Positions 56,415 to 64,000 of a stretch of 64,000 nt of DNA are shown here, piece after piece (position 1 is the first letter of the stretch; each line of letters begins with the position of its first letter). The DNA comes from an uncultured Clostridia bacterium (GTDB lineage Bacteria > Bacillota > Clostridia > Oscillospirales > Acutalibacteraceae). The position numbers and the translations under genes were made by a program. The notes below the pieces were generated by a model. The model was not told where the DNA came from. It did not search any database and saw only the letters and a program-made list of their open reading frames with translations. The stretch lies in the NCBI GenBank assembly GCA_944380885.1, contig CALWIZ010000004.1, forward strand, positions 44,438-108,437, written 5' to 3'.

Positions 56415-58484
56415 TTATTGTTTTATTGAATTAAAATAATTTACAATTCCGAGCGTGATTGCTTTGGCTTTTGTAATATTGCTGCTGTCTTTTATTATAT
56501 GGCTGTAATCGTACGAGTTAGACATATAACCGTTTTCGGTAAGAACAACAGGGCAAACGGTAGTCCTGCACATAAAATAGACATGCCATTGTAATGAAAA
56601 AGGCTCATAGTTCGGGTGATTTTTCTTATATATCGCTCCGCACATTGATTTGGTCGCTGAATAAACAAATTCGGACGCTTTCTTTGAAAAGGCGTTGAAA
56701 TAGTATGACCCGAACCCGTTAGGATTAGCCGATGTGCTTGAATTATGATGTACGGCTATACAGTAATCCGGTTTAAGCTGTTTGAGCATTTTAATTTTTG
56801 TATCGGTTGAGCTTGTGCTGTTGTCGGTGCGTGTCATATATACGGTGGCGCCTATTTTTTCAAGCTCGGCCTTGATTTTAAAGGCAAGATTCAGATTTTG
56901 TATTGCTTCGCTGTGATTTTTATAGTCAAAGCCCGGTGCGCCTATATCAGTACCTCCGTGACCTACATCAATAAGTACTTTAACGCCTGTAAGGTCGGTT
57001 CCGTACTCATTATCAGCGTCCTTTACCGTTTTAGGCTCAAGAAATTCAAAGCAAAGCTGCCCTTGATTGTTGTAATAAGAATCCCAGCCGTAAAATCCGC
57101 CCGGATTTTTCAGAAAAAGCCTGAGTGTGTAATCGCGGATTTTAGTGCCGTCGGCGTTTTTGTTTTCAATTATTTTGGCAGAGCTGAAAAGCGGATGATC
57201 TTCAGGTATTGTTATTTCTCCGTTAAATACGGTTGCGTAGCAGAAAGTTATATCAATATAATTATATTCCACAGCGCTTACAGTGTAATCCTGATTTGAA
57301 GGATTAGCGTACTTCTGCGGAAGCAGGTCAAAATAAAACGGAGCTTTCCAGAGGCAGTCAAAGATCATCACAGTGTGAGAATCAATGCTTTCCATAGAGG
57401 CAAAGGTGATTTCATTATGGTCGGGCAAGGTTCCTATGTACTGCTTTACAACCGGCGTAACATCATTGTACGGTTTATCCCTGCGCTCAAGATAAACACG
57501 GTATCCGGCACGCAGGGTCACGTATTTTATGTTGTTATAAGCTATATAGCTCGGCGAACAGTAATCAAGAGTCCCCTCAGGCAGATAGTTGTTTGTGGGA
57601 CGCGACCAGTCAACCGACCCGTCGATGAGACTTGCGTCGGAAACATTTCCGTCAAAGGTTTCGGCGGAGTACTGCACGATTTCCGCTATATATCCTGAAC
57701 CGACATTTATATATTTGCCTCCTGTGGGAGTAGTGTTCGGGTCATAGTCAACCACGATATCATTTTTCTTGCAGGTTATAATGCCTGATGTAAAGGTCTC
57801 TGTTTTTCCGCTGTGAGTTGCGGTGTATGTTATTTTTCCAAGCGCAATGTCTTTGGCGTTATCCGACGGAAGGCTAAATAATCCGTTATATGAAGCAAAT
57901 TCTGAATTTTCCGTTGGATTTTTTTCTTGAGTGAGAGTAACTGTTTTACCGTTGAAAGAGGCTTTGACCGAACTGCCTTTCCTGGCGGAAACAGTGACGA
58001 TCACCTTAGAACCCGACGGATAAGACTGCGCGCCTGCCGGCGAAAAGCTGTTTATTACAATATATCTGTATGTAACTGTATAGACTTTTTTTTCGCCCTT
58101 GTGCTCAAATTCAAAAGTGTTTTTTCCTACATCAAGAACGGTTTCATATGTGAATGCCCCCGTTTTTCCGCGTTCGATAATTTGACCGTTCACCGTAAGC
58201 AGTTCAGACGGGTCGGAAGTTCCCGAAAAAGTGAAATCCGGTTCAGTGACATTTACCGATGTCTTTTCAGGTGAAATAATATTCAGCCTGATACCGTTGT
58301 CGGCAGGCTCCTGTTCTACATCTTCTTCCGATGAAGAATCAGCATTAGCGTTCTGAGGAAGCGACGAGTAATAAGCGCCGGCGGATTCAGTGTCCTTCTG
58401 CGTGCGGCAGGCAGACAGAGAAAAAATCAAACATAGAAACAGCGCAAGAAAGTTTAAAAACTGTAGATGCCGAAGGTTTTTCAT
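56415..58484 (-). CDS. N-acetylmuramoyl-L-alanine amidase lipoprotein with a long N-terminal region
   Basis: 689 residues. Lipoprotein signal with lipobox LSAC (Cys about residue 26). A Ser/Glu-rich linker lies at about 30-65, then roughly 430 residues of beta-rich sequence including Ig-like segments (LNIISPEKTSVNVTEPDFTF; TVNGQIIERGKTGAFTY). The C-terminal 190 residues are Amidase_3: GHGG at 508-511, the Glu of NHSEAIQNL, CIAVHHNSS and the catalytic Glu in LTENGYMSN. It would cut the amide bond between MurNAc and the peptide stem. The ATG shares a base with the proX stop (TAATG). Confidence 0.93.
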   Translation of the reverse strand: MKNLRHLQFLNFLALFLCLIFSLSACRTQKDTESAGAYYSSLPQNANADSSSEEDVEQEPADNGIRLNIISPEKTSVNVTEPDFTFSGTSDPSELLTVNGQIIERGKTGAFTYETVLDVGKNTFEFEHKGEKKVYTVTYRYIVINSFSPAGAQSYPSGSKVIVTVSARKGSSVKASFNGKTVTLTQEKNPTENSEFASYNGLFSLPSDNAKDIALGKITYTATHSGKTETFTSGIITCKKNDIVVDYDPNTTPTGGKYINVGSGYIAEIVQYSAETFDGNVSDASLIDGSVDWSRPTNNYLPEGTLDYCSPSYIAYNNIKYVTLRAGYRVYLERRDKPYNDVTPVVKQYIGTLPDHNEITFASMESIDSHTVMIFDCLWKAPFYFDLLPQKYANPSNQDYTVSAVEYNYIDITFCYATVFNGEITIPEDHPLFSSAKIIENKNADGTKIRDYTLRLFLKNPGGFYGWDSYYNNQGQLCFEFLEPKTVKDADNEYGTDLTGVKVLIDVGHGGTDIGAPGFDYKNHSEAIQNLNLAFKIKAELEKIGATVYMTRTDNSTSSTDTKIKMLKQLKPDYCIAVHHNSSTSANPNGFGSYYFNAFSKKASEFVYSATKSMCGAIYKKNHPNYEPFSLQWHVYFMCRTTVCPVVLTENGYMSNSYDYSHIIKDSSNITKAKAITLGIVNYFNSIKQ

Positions 58485-59035
58485 TATATCTCCTTTTGTG
58501 CAAGTGAAACAGCAGTGTATTCATGAGAAACGGCCGGAAGAAACTTATCCGTAATATCAGATGTTCTGATTTTAAGAGTGGATGTGTTGACGCAGGGGTG
58601 ACACCCGATAAACTCATCTTTTAGCAAATCGGTATCAATAAGAAGCTTTACACGGTTTTCCTTATCGTTCATAAGACCCATAACGCTGACCGAGCCGGGA
58701 AGAATATTAAGAAATTTTTCCATATGTTCGGCGTCAGCAAACGAAAGACGGGCTATTCCCAGCTGAGACGAAAGTTCTTTGGTTTTAAACGGCTTGTTTC
58801 CCGGAAGCATAAGCAGATAAAATTCCGTTTTCTGCCTGTTGCACAAAAAAAGATTCTTGCATATGCTAATACCTAAAACCGAGTTTATTTTATCGCACGC
58901 GGCTATTGTTTCGGCCGCCGGATGGTCTATATGTTCAAATTCAATGCCGAGTTTTTCAAGCAAGGAATAAACGGAACGTTCCTTGTCCGCTCGCCCCGAA
59001 ATGTCGGGAGTTCCTTTTGAAATTTGGTATTCCAT
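58484..59035 (-). CDS. YbaK/ProX-type aminoacyl-tRNA editing protein
   Basis: 183 residues of the YbaK/EbsC superfamily. The motif LGISICKNLFLCNRQKTEFYLLMLPGNKPFKTKELSSQLG has the conserved Lys and the GxxxK-like substrate site. GSVSVMGLMNDKENRVKLLIDTDLL and HPCVNTSTLKIRTSDI fit ProX (Ala/Cys-tRNA(Pro) deacylase). The ATG at 59035 has AGGGGAA upstream; the 23-residue longer reading starts inside the promoter. First gene of proX-amidase-MATE. Confidence 0.85.
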   Translation of the reverse strand: MEYQISKGTPDISGRADKERSVYSLLEKLGIEFEHIDHPAAETIAACDKINSVLGISICKNLFLCNRQKTEFYLLMLPGNKPFKTKELSSQLGIARLSFADAEHMEKFLNILPGSVSVMGLMNDKENRVKLLIDTDLLKDEFIGCHPCVNTSTLKIRTSDITDKFLPAVSHEYTAVSLAQKEI

Positions 59036-59075
59036 TTTAAAAATTCCCCTGTTATAATATAGTATAAACATATAT

Positions 59076-59104
59076 ATTATATTAAACAGTCTCTTTATTT
59101 TCAA
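59076..59104 (-). promoter_or_regulatory. Promoter of the proX-like gene
   Basis: TTGAAA (59104-59099), 17-base spacer, TATAAT (59081-59076). Confidence 0.75.
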
Positions 59105-59148
59105 GTATAAAAAAATACAAATATCTGTTAAAAAATCGGAGGCAAAAA

Positions 59149-59781
59149 ATGAATGTCTGTTATATTTTCGGCGCCGGTGAAGGTTTGCCGGATAAATTTG
59201 AAAGAGATGAAAACGATTTGGTGATAGCAGCCGACGCAGGCATAAAAAAGCTCAGAGAATACGGAGCTGCTCCTGATATAGCAGTAGGTGATTTCGATTC
59301 GCTCGGCTTTGTTCCCGAATGCGGAGAAATTATCAGGCATCCTGTAAGAAAAGACGATACCGATACAATGCTTGCAGTCAAAACAGGAATAAAAAGGGGT
59401 TACAGCGAATTTGTAATTTTCGGCGGAACAGGTGGAAGACCCGATCACACATTTGCAAATATTCAAACACTTAACTACATATGTGCAGAAGGTGGAACGG
59501 GATTTTTGTATTTTGATGGATTTACGGCCTGTGTTATCAAAAATCGAAGTGTTTCTTTTTCATCAGAAGCAAAAGGCGACTTTTCGCTTTTTGCTTTATC
59601 CGAACATTTGTCCGGAGTAACAATAAAAAATATGCTGTATAATCTTGATAATTCAGACATCAGCTATGAATTTCCGCTCGGAGTAAGCAATTCCTTTACC
59701 GGAAAGAGCGCGCATATAACGGTTTCAAACGGTACGGCGCTCCTGATTTGGAGAGGGAAATACTGTCTTTTGGAGCTATAA
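59149..59781 (+). CDS. thiN: Thiamine pyrophosphokinase
   Basis: Thiamine + ATP to thiamine pyrophosphate. 210 residues. LVIAADAGIKKLREYGAAPDIAVGDFDSLG is the N-terminal signature with the Asp residues, RKDDTDTMLAVKTGIKRGYSEFVIFGGTGGRPDHTFANIQ the catalytic core, and the C-terminal beta domain (SYEFPLGVSNSF) binds thiamine. GGAGG precedes the ATG. No TPP riboswitch is visible in the short leader. Confidence 0.94.
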   Translation: MNVCYIFGAGEGLPDKFERDENDLVIAADAGIKKLREYGAAPDIAVGDFDSLGFVPECGEIIRHPVRKDDTDTMLAVKTGIKRGYSEFVIFGGTGGRPDHTFANIQTLNYICAEGGTGFLYFDGFTACVIKNRSVSFSSEAKGDFSLFALSEHLSGVTIKNMLYNLDNSDISYEFPLGVSNSFTGKSAHITVSNGTALLIWRGKYCLLEL

Positions 59782-59856
59782 TAAATAGATTTATATGCTT
59801 CAATTCAACATTTTGCACAATTTGGCAAAAAAATCACAAAAAATTAAAATTTTTTC

Positions 59857-59885
59857 TTGACTTTTCTAATACTATAATGTATTAT
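59857..59885 (+). promoter_or_regulatory. Putative promoter of the SigH-like gene
   Basis: TTGACT (59857-59862), 17-base spacer, TATTAT (59880-59885); a second TATAAT lies inside the spacer at 59873-59878 at too short a spacing. Confidence 0.6.
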
Positions 59886-59915
59886 TGTTGCAAGAAATAC
59901 TACTATGAGGCTGTA

Positions 59916-60482
59916 ATGAGTATAGATTTTGTCGAAAATTACGAAAATTTGTCTGACGAAGAAATAGTCAAACTTATTAACAGCGGCGAGTACGGTCTTT
60001 TACAAATTATTATAACGCGGTATCTCCCGGTAATTCTTTTATATGTAAACAAATATTGTGCTGAAAACGAAAGGGAAGACGCTGTTCAGGAAGCAACATG
60101 CGCTCTATATTCCGCCATCAAGAATTTCAGCAGTGACAAGGCTTCGTTTTCAACATTTGCGTCTCTTTGCATCAAACGTTCTGTTTTTTCGCTTCTCAAG
60201 CAGCAAAAGCGCCGCAAAACTATTCCGGACGAGCTGTTGTCCCCGATCGAGGATATTGAAATTGCCGATAATAACAGTCCAGAAAAGATTTTCTTTGAAA
60301 AAGAAAATCTGAAGACGCTCAAGGACAGTATAAAACTTGAACTTTCAGGGCTTGAATACAGTGTTTTACAGCTTTTTCTTTCCGGAAAAAAGTACATAGA
60401 AATAGCCGACAAGCTCGGCATTACGGAAAAATCCGTGAATAACGCGCTTTTGCGCATCAGAAAAAAACTCAAAGAAAAATAA
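59916..60482 (+). CDS. RNA polymerase sigma factor, SigH-like
   Basis: 188 residues. Region 2: EEIVKLINSGEYGLLQIIITRYLPVILLYVNKYC followed by EREDAVQEATCALYSAIKNF (core binding and -10 recognition). Region 4: SGLEYSVLQLFLSGKKYIEIADKLGITEKSVNNALLRIRKKL (helix-turn-helix for -35). The composition matches the sporulation SigH/Spo0H class more than the ECF class (inference). ATG at 59916 has GAGG five bases upstream; a 56-residue longer reading overlaps thiN and is not supported. It is the gene directly before the tRNA-like element. Confidence 0.9.
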   Translation: MSIDFVENYENLSDEEIVKLINSGEYGLLQIIITRYLPVILLYVNKYCAENEREDAVQEATCALYSAIKNFSSDKASFSTFASLCIKRSVFSLLKQQKRRKTIPDELLSPIEDIEIADNNSPEKIFFEKENLKTLKDSIKLELSGLEYSVLQLFLSGKKYIEIADKLGITEKSVNNALLRIRKKLKEK

Positions 60483-60504
60483 ACGCATAAAAGCGTTTAT
60501 ATAT

Positions 60505-60569
60505 GCCCATGTAGCTTAAATCAGCAGAGCGTTGAAACCAAAGATGTCGGTGCGATTCCGTCCGGGGCT
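60505..60569 (+). ncRNA. tRNA-like element, degenerate, in the leader of the zinc-ribbon gene
   Basis: About 64 bases with tRNA-like order. GCCC at 60505-60508 can pair with GGGC at 60565-60568. U8/A9 equivalents are at 60512-60513. A four-pair D stem GCTT/GAGC (60514-60517 with 60527-60530) is present. A T arm GTCGG/CCGTC (60546-60550 with 60558-60562, one mismatch) encloses loop TGCGATT, close to the TTCGATT consensus. The anticodon arm is reduced to a three-pair TTG/CAA stem with a four-base loop. No CCA and no proper seven-pair acceptor stem, so it is not a working tRNA. Either a decayed tRNA gene or a tRNA-mimicking leader of the zinc-ribbon mRNA. Confidence 0.55.
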
Positions 60570-60596
60570 AAAAAACAACCGAGAGAGGTAGAAAAA

Positions 60597-60905
60597 ATGT
60601 TTGAAGACAAAACACTAGTTTGCAAAGACTGCGGCGAGGAGTTCGTATTCACTGCAAGGGAACAGGAGTTTTACGAATCCAAAGGCTTTGTAAACGAACC
60701 GCAGCGCTGTAAGCCTTGCCGCGATAAGCGCAAAAATGCGGGAAGAGCTCCGAGAGAGATGCATGAAGCAGTTTGTGCTGCCTGCGGCGGAGTTGCAAAA
60801 GTACCGTTCGTTCCGCGTGATGACCGTCCGGTTTACTGCAGTGAGTGCTTCGCAAAGATGAAGGAAGAAAATTCAGCCGAAGCTGCTGTTCCGACAGAAA
60901 AATAA
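60597..60905 (+). CDS. Zinc-ribbon domain protein (two ribbons)
   Basis: 102 residues. First ribbon CKDCGEEF...CKPCRDKR (about 9-43) matches the probable zinc-ribbon family of small clostridial proteins (zf-trcl type). Second ribbon VCAACGGVAKVPFVPRDDRPVYCSECF (about 60-85) is like the CxxCG-x-VPF domain of rRNA/translation-linked proteins. The tail is acidic. GAGAGGT precedes the ATG. The transcript leader carries the tRNA-like element, and a strong terminator follows. Nucleic-acid or ribosome binding is the general expectation for such ribbons; the specific role is unknown. Confidence 0.85.
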   Translation: MFEDKTLVCKDCGEEFVFTAREQEFYESKGFVNEPQRCKPCRDKRKNAGRAPREMHEAVCAACGGVAKVPFVPRDDRPVYCSECFAKMKEENSAEAAVPTEK

Positions 60906-60916
60906 TTTTCAAACAT

Positions 60917-60946
60917 AAAAAGAGCCGGATCTGTCCGGTTCTTTTT
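60917..60946 (+). terminator. Intrinsic terminator after the zinc-ribbon gene
   Basis: Thirteen-position stem (60917-60929 with 60934-60946, one G-U), four-base loop; ends in a run of T. Confidence 0.92.
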
Positions 60947-60983
60947 CATTTAAAATAATATTATTGCAATAAAAAAATAATGC

Positions 60984-61012
60984 TGGAAAAAGCATTTGAT
61001 ATGCTGTATAAT
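60984..61012 (+). promoter_or_regulatory. Putative promoter of proBAC
   Basis: TGGAAA (60984-60989), 17-base spacer, TATAAT (61007-61012). The -35 is weak. A TGC-rich small hairpin overlaps it. Confidence 0.4.
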
Positions 61013-61061
61013 TATAGAAATTATATATTTGCTTGTTTAGTAATAAGGACGGAGAGTATAA

Positions 61062-61835
61062 ATGCGTATTGTAATTAAAATAGGAACATCTACTCTGGCA
61101 CACAAATCTGGACTTTTAAATATTCGGCGTGTTGAAGAGCTTGTAAAAGTTATGAGCGATCTAAAAAACGCCGGCAATGAAATAATACTTGTATCTTCCG
61201 GAGCGATAGGAATGGGAGCCGGAAAGCTGTCGCTCACAGACCGTCCTTCGGATATTCCTACAAAGCAGGCAGCAGCGGCGGTCGGTCAGTGCGAGCTTAT
61301 GTATACATATGACAAGCTGTTTTCGGAATATAATCATACGGTCGCTCAGATATTAATCACCGGAGAGGACATTGAGAACACGGTACGCAGAAAAAATTTT
61401 GAGAATACAGTATGCAGGCTGCTTGAGCTTGGCGCTCTGCCTATCATAAACGAGAACGACTCTATTGCAACCGATGAAATTGTAATAGGCGATAACGATA
61501 CACTCGGCGCCATCGCTGCGACCGCTGTCAACGCGGATCTGCTTATACTTTTATCCGATATTGACGGTTTGTTTACTGCGGACCCGCATAAAGACAAAAA
61601 CGCGGTTTTGCTTGAGCGTGTCGAAAATATCACGCCGGAAATTATTAAAATGACCGGAGGTGCCGGAAGCCGTTTCGGCACCGGCGGAATGGAGACAAAA
61701 ATAAAAGCTGCTAAAATTGCGACCGACGCGGGAATTGATATGGTAATCGCCAACGGAAAAGACCCGGCCGTACTTTATGATATTATTGACGGAAAAAACG
61801 TAGGAACAAGATTTGTTGCGGGAAAGGTTGAGTAA
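61062..61835 (+). CDS. proB: Glutamate 5-kinase, short form without PUA domain
   Basis: Glutamate + ATP to gamma-glutamyl phosphate, first step of proline synthesis. 257 residues: amino-acid-kinase fold with [71 protein letters not shown] and [12 protein letters not shown]. The C-terminal PUA domain (about 100 residues) of the E. coli enzyme is absent, as in many Firmicutes. GGAG precedes the ATG. proA begins three bases after the stop. Confidence 0.95.
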   Translation: MRIVIKIGTSTLAHKSGLLNIRRVEELVKVMSDLKNAGNEIILVSSGAIGMGAGKLSLTDRPSDIPTKQAAAAVGQCELMYTYDKLFSEYNHTVAQILITGEDIENTVRRKNFENTVCRLLELGALPIINENDSIATDEIVIGDNDTLGAIAATAVNADLLILLSDIDGLFTADPHKDKNAVLLERVENITPEIIKMTGGAGSRFGTGGMETKIKAAKIATDAGIDMVIANGKDPAVLYDIIDGKNVGTRFVAGKVE

Positions 61836-61837
61836 AA

Positions 61838-63070
61838 ATGATTTCAACAGCTGAAATTTTAAAACGCGCGAAAGCTGCCGCGGCGTATCCGGTTGCGGAA
61901 ACAGAGCAAAAAAACAAAGCGCTTTTGTCAATGGCTGATTCTCTTATTGCGAACATCGGAAAAATTCTCACGGCAAACGCTGAGGATGTCGAAAACGCCA
62001 GAGGAAAAATCAGTGATGTAATGATTGACAGGCTTCGCCTTGATGAAAAACGTATAGTTTCAATGGCTGACGGAATAAGAGAAGTAGCCGCCCTTGAAGA
62101 TCCTTGCGGAAGGGTGCTTGAAGAAATCCATCGTGATAACGGTATGATAATCAAAAAAGTTTCAGTACCGCTCGGTGTCGTAGCTATCATATACGAAAGT
62201 CGCCCGAATGTCACTTCCGATGCTGCCGCTCTTTGCTTTAAAAGCGGAAACGTGTGTATTCTGCGCAGCGGCAAGGAAGCGTTTAAGAGCGCATATGCCA
62301 TTGTAGCTGCTCTTAAAGAGGGGCTTAAAAAATGCGGTATAAACGAAGATATGATAAATTTGGTAGAGGATACGACCAGACAGAGCGCAAACGAGCTTAT
62401 GACTGCTGAAGGTTATATTGATTTGCTTATTCCGCGCGGTGGAAAAGGGCTAATTTCGGCCTGCGTTAAAAACGCTACCGTACCATGCATTGAAACAGGA
62501 ACAGGAATTTGCCATATTTACGTTGATAAATCGGCAGACATCGATATGGCGCTTAAAATTATAGACAATGCAAAAACCAGCCGTCCTTCTGTATGCAACG
62601 CGGCGGAGGTATGCCTCGTTCATCGTGATATTTCCGCGGATTTTCTTCCGAAGCTCGCAGCACTGTTTTCCGGAAGAGTAGAAATAATAGGTGACAGTGA
62701 GGTATGCGGTATAATAGATGCTACCCCGGCGGGAGCCGACGATTTTGATACCGAGTTTCTTGATTACAAAATGGCGGTTGCTGTTGTTTCCGATGTTAAA
62801 GAAGCGGTAAAACATATATCTAATCATTCTACGCATCACAGCGACTGTATAATAACAGAAGATAAAACCGCAGCAGACTTTTTTACTTCATCGGTTGATT
62901 CCGCGGCAGTATATGTGAATTGTTCCACCCGTTTTACTGACGGAGGGGAATTCGGTCTCGGCTGCGAAATGGGCATTTCCACCCAAAAGCTTCACGCACG
63001 GGGTCCTATGGGTCTTCGCGAGCTTAATACATATAAATATATAATTTCCGGAAACGGACAGATAAGATAG
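61838..63070 (+). CDS. proA: Glutamate-5-semialdehyde dehydrogenase
   Basis: Reduces gamma-glutamyl phosphate to glutamate semialdehyde with NADPH. 410 residues. [29 protein letters not shown] and [10 protein letters not shown], catalytic Cys in [14 protein letters not shown], and [22 protein letters not shown] at the C-terminus. Middle gene of proBAC; ten bases before proC. Confidence 0.97.
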   Translation: MISTAEILKRAKAAAAYPVAETEQKNKALLSMADSLIANIGKILTANAEDVENARGKISDVMIDRLRLDEKRIVSMADGIREVAALEDPCGRVLEEIHRDNGMIIKKVSVPLGVVAIIYESRPNVTSDAAALCFKSGNVCILRSGKEAFKSAYAIVAALKEGLKKCGINEDMINLVEDTTRQSANELMTAEGYIDLLIPRGGKGLISACVKNATVPCIETGTGICHIYVDKSADIDMALKIIDNAKTSRPSVCNAAEVCLVHRDISADFLPKLAALFSGRVEIIGDSEVCGIIDATPAGADDFDTEFLDYKMAVAVVSDVKEAVKHISNHSTHHSDCIITEDKTAADFFTSSVDSAAVYVNCSTRFTDGGEFGLGCEMGISTQKLHARGPMGLRELNTYKYIISGNGQIR

Positions 63071-63080
63071 GAGAATTTAT

Positions 63081-63884
63081 ATGGCAGAGGTAAAATTCGG
63101 TTTTATAGGTACCGGAAATATGGGCGGAGCGCTTGCAAAAGCTGTAAGAAAAACTGTTCCCGGGCATGAAATGATTCTCGCGGACAGTGTAAGCGTAAAA
63201 TCGCAGTCTCTTGCGGCAGAATTAAACTGCAAAGCGGTAGACACCAAAACGGTTGCCGCACAGGCAAAATTTATTTTTCTCGGCGTGAAACCGCAGGTAA
63301 TGAAAGAAATGCTTGAAAGCATTTCAGAAATTCTTGCGCATCGGAACGACAGATTTGTTCTTGTCACGATGGCAGCAGGTATAAAAATAGAAAAATACCG
63401 CCAGATGCTAGGCGCAGATTATCCTATTATCAGGATAATGCCAAACACACCCGTATCTATCGGCGAAGGGGTTGTTCTTTATTCTGTTAATCAGAATGTA
63501 TATATGGACGAGATAACCGATTTCTGCAACTGTATGAGAAATGTCGGTCTGCTCGATAGGCTCGATGAAGAAATGATTGACGCCGCCTGTGCGGTTTCGG
63601 GCTGTGGTCCGGCATATGTTTATATGTTTGCCGAAGCGCTCGCAGACGGTGCCGTAGAATGCGGGCTGCCGCGTGCAAAAGCCCTTGAGTATGCAGTTCA
63701 GACTCTTGTAGGAGCGGCAAAGCTGATAAATGAATCCGGAAAGCATCCGGGTATCCTCAAAGACGAAGTGTGCAGCCCCGGAGGGACAACGATAGCAGGC
63801 GTTCATTCACTGGAAAACGCAGGTTTCAGAGGGGCTGTAATGGGGGCGGTAAAAGCCGCCTTTGACAAAACAAAAGGAATTTAA
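63081..63884 (+). CDS. proC: Pyrroline-5-carboxylate reductase
   Basis: Last step to proline, using NAD(P)H. 267 residues. Rossmann motif GFIGTGNMGGALAKAV, FLGVKPQVM, IIRIMPNTPVSIGEGV, and the signature SGCGPAYVYMFAEALADGAVECGLPR; SPGGTTIAGVHSLE near the C-terminus. AGGAG precedes the ATG. After its stop come three palindromes to the window edge. Confidence 0.97.
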   Translation: MAEVKFGFIGTGNMGGALAKAVRKTVPGHEMILADSVSVKSQSLAAELNCKAVDTKTVAAQAKFIFLGVKPQVMKEMLESISEILAHRNDRFVLVTMAAGIKIEKYRQMLGADYPIIRIMPNTPVSIGEGVVLYSVNQNVYMDEITDFCNCMRNVGLLDRLDEEMIDAACAVSGCGPAYVYMFAEALADGAVECGLPRAKALEYAVQTLVGAAKLINESGKHPGILKDEVCSPGGTTIAGVHSLENAGFRGAVMGAVKAAFDKTKGI

Positions 63885-63892
63885 ATTGGACT

Positions 63893-63987
63893 GTACAAAT
63901 CTCTTTGAAAGAGATTTGTACTCTGATTAATGCCTTTAGGCTGGTTTGCTCAAAGAGCAAACCAAACAACCACCCGCTATGCGGGTG
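63893..63987. repeat. Cluster of three consecutive palindromes at the right edge
   Basis: Inverted repeats at 63893-63906/63908-63921 (14 bases, almost no loop), 63943-63951/63955-63963 (9 bases, AAA loop) and 63971-63977/63981-63987 (CACCCGC-TAT-GCGGGTG). None has a U tract. The arrangement resembles an extragenic palindromic repeat or the hairpin-bearing end of an IS200/IS605-type element continuing outside the window, but no transposase is visible. Confidence 0.5.
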
Positions 63988-64000
63988 TGCGTAAAAAGTT

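Noticed and set aside
59105..59148. TPP riboswitch before thiN
   Set aside because: The leader is far too short and has none of the conserved THI-box sequence.
60505..60569. Functional tRNA gene
   Set aside because: Acceptor stem mismatches, reduced anticodon arm and missing GG in the D loop make normal aminoacylation and decoding unlikely; kept as a tRNA-like element.
61783..62301. 172-codon open frame antisense to proA
   Set aside because: Shadow of proA; no start signal.

Overview
This window looks like a chromosomal segment of a low-to-moderate-GC Firmicute of class Clostridia, most likely the Oscillospiraceae/Ruminococcaceae group of gut anaerobes (inference). Supporting evidence: strong GGAGG-type ribosome binding sites, many TTG starts, consensus TTGACA-17-TATAAT promoters, intrinsic terminators with U tracts, and Firmicute-type genes (rnj, trmK, rqcH, yhaM, a sigH-like factor, yajC next to a TIGR04086 protein). 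Almost everything is core metabolism or information processing. I see no prophage, CRISPR array, rRNA or complete tRNA, and no gene-free stretch longer than about 230 bases. Only the far right edge (63.9-64.0 kb) has short palindromes that could belong to a mobile repeat.

Layout. 1-14.1 kb (minus strand): one eleven-gene purine operon transcribed purE-purC-purF-purM-purN-purO-purB-purH-glyA-purD-purL. A consensus promoter and a ZTP (pfl) riboswitch with an overlapping terminator precede it. PurH here is only the AICAR formyltransferase, and the cyclohydrolase step is supplied by an archaeal-type PurO. The operon covers PRPP to IMP apart from PurK, which is not seen. 14.2-16 kb: a stand-alone 2-hydroxyacyl-CoA dehydratase/activase-like protein and a small MarR-like protein. 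16-18.1 kb: groES-groEL. 18.2-21.1 kb: a GT2-GtrA glycosyltransferase and a large polytopic membrane protein. 21.1-24.1 kb (minus): asd-dapA-dapB for lysine/diaminopimelate. 24.1-27.3 kb: queA-tgt (queuosine), yajC and a TIGR04086 protein.

27.3-38.7 kb (plus): rnj (RNase J), rplI, dnaB, tilS, hpt, ftsH, a PHP phosphoesterase and uvrA. 38.7-41.4 kb: a DUF5685-like protein coupled to a Cys-rich J-domain protein, a small membrane protein and a lipoprotein. 41.4-43.9 kb (minus): a polar amino acid ABC importer in the order binding protein, permease, ATPase. 44-45 kb (minus): a DUF421/DUF4363 pair. 45.1-47.6 kb: a LysR regulator followed by an unusual GNAT-2TM-PLD-like fusion. 47.6-54.9 kb (minus): a tightly packed operon purA-yhaM-DUF1858-trmK-rqcH-sugar isomerase-PHP phosphatase-pgeF. 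55-59.1 kb (minus): proX-like editing protein, a lipoprotein amidase and a MATE exporter. 59.1-63.9 kb (plus): thiN, a SigH-like sigma factor, a degenerate tRNA-like element leading into a two-zinc-ribbon protein, and proB-proA-proC.

The most interesting items for follow-up are: (i) the ZTP-riboswitch purine operon with split PurH/PurO; (ii) the tRNA-like leader of the zinc-ribbon gene; (iii) the GNAT-2TM-PLD-like fusion beside a LysR regulator; (iv) the DUF5685/J-protein pair with a C-terminal cysteine cluster; (v) a terminator hairpin whose 3' arm is the ribosome binding site of the next gene. I do not see a clear undescribed defence or mobile system, and most of the window is ordinary.
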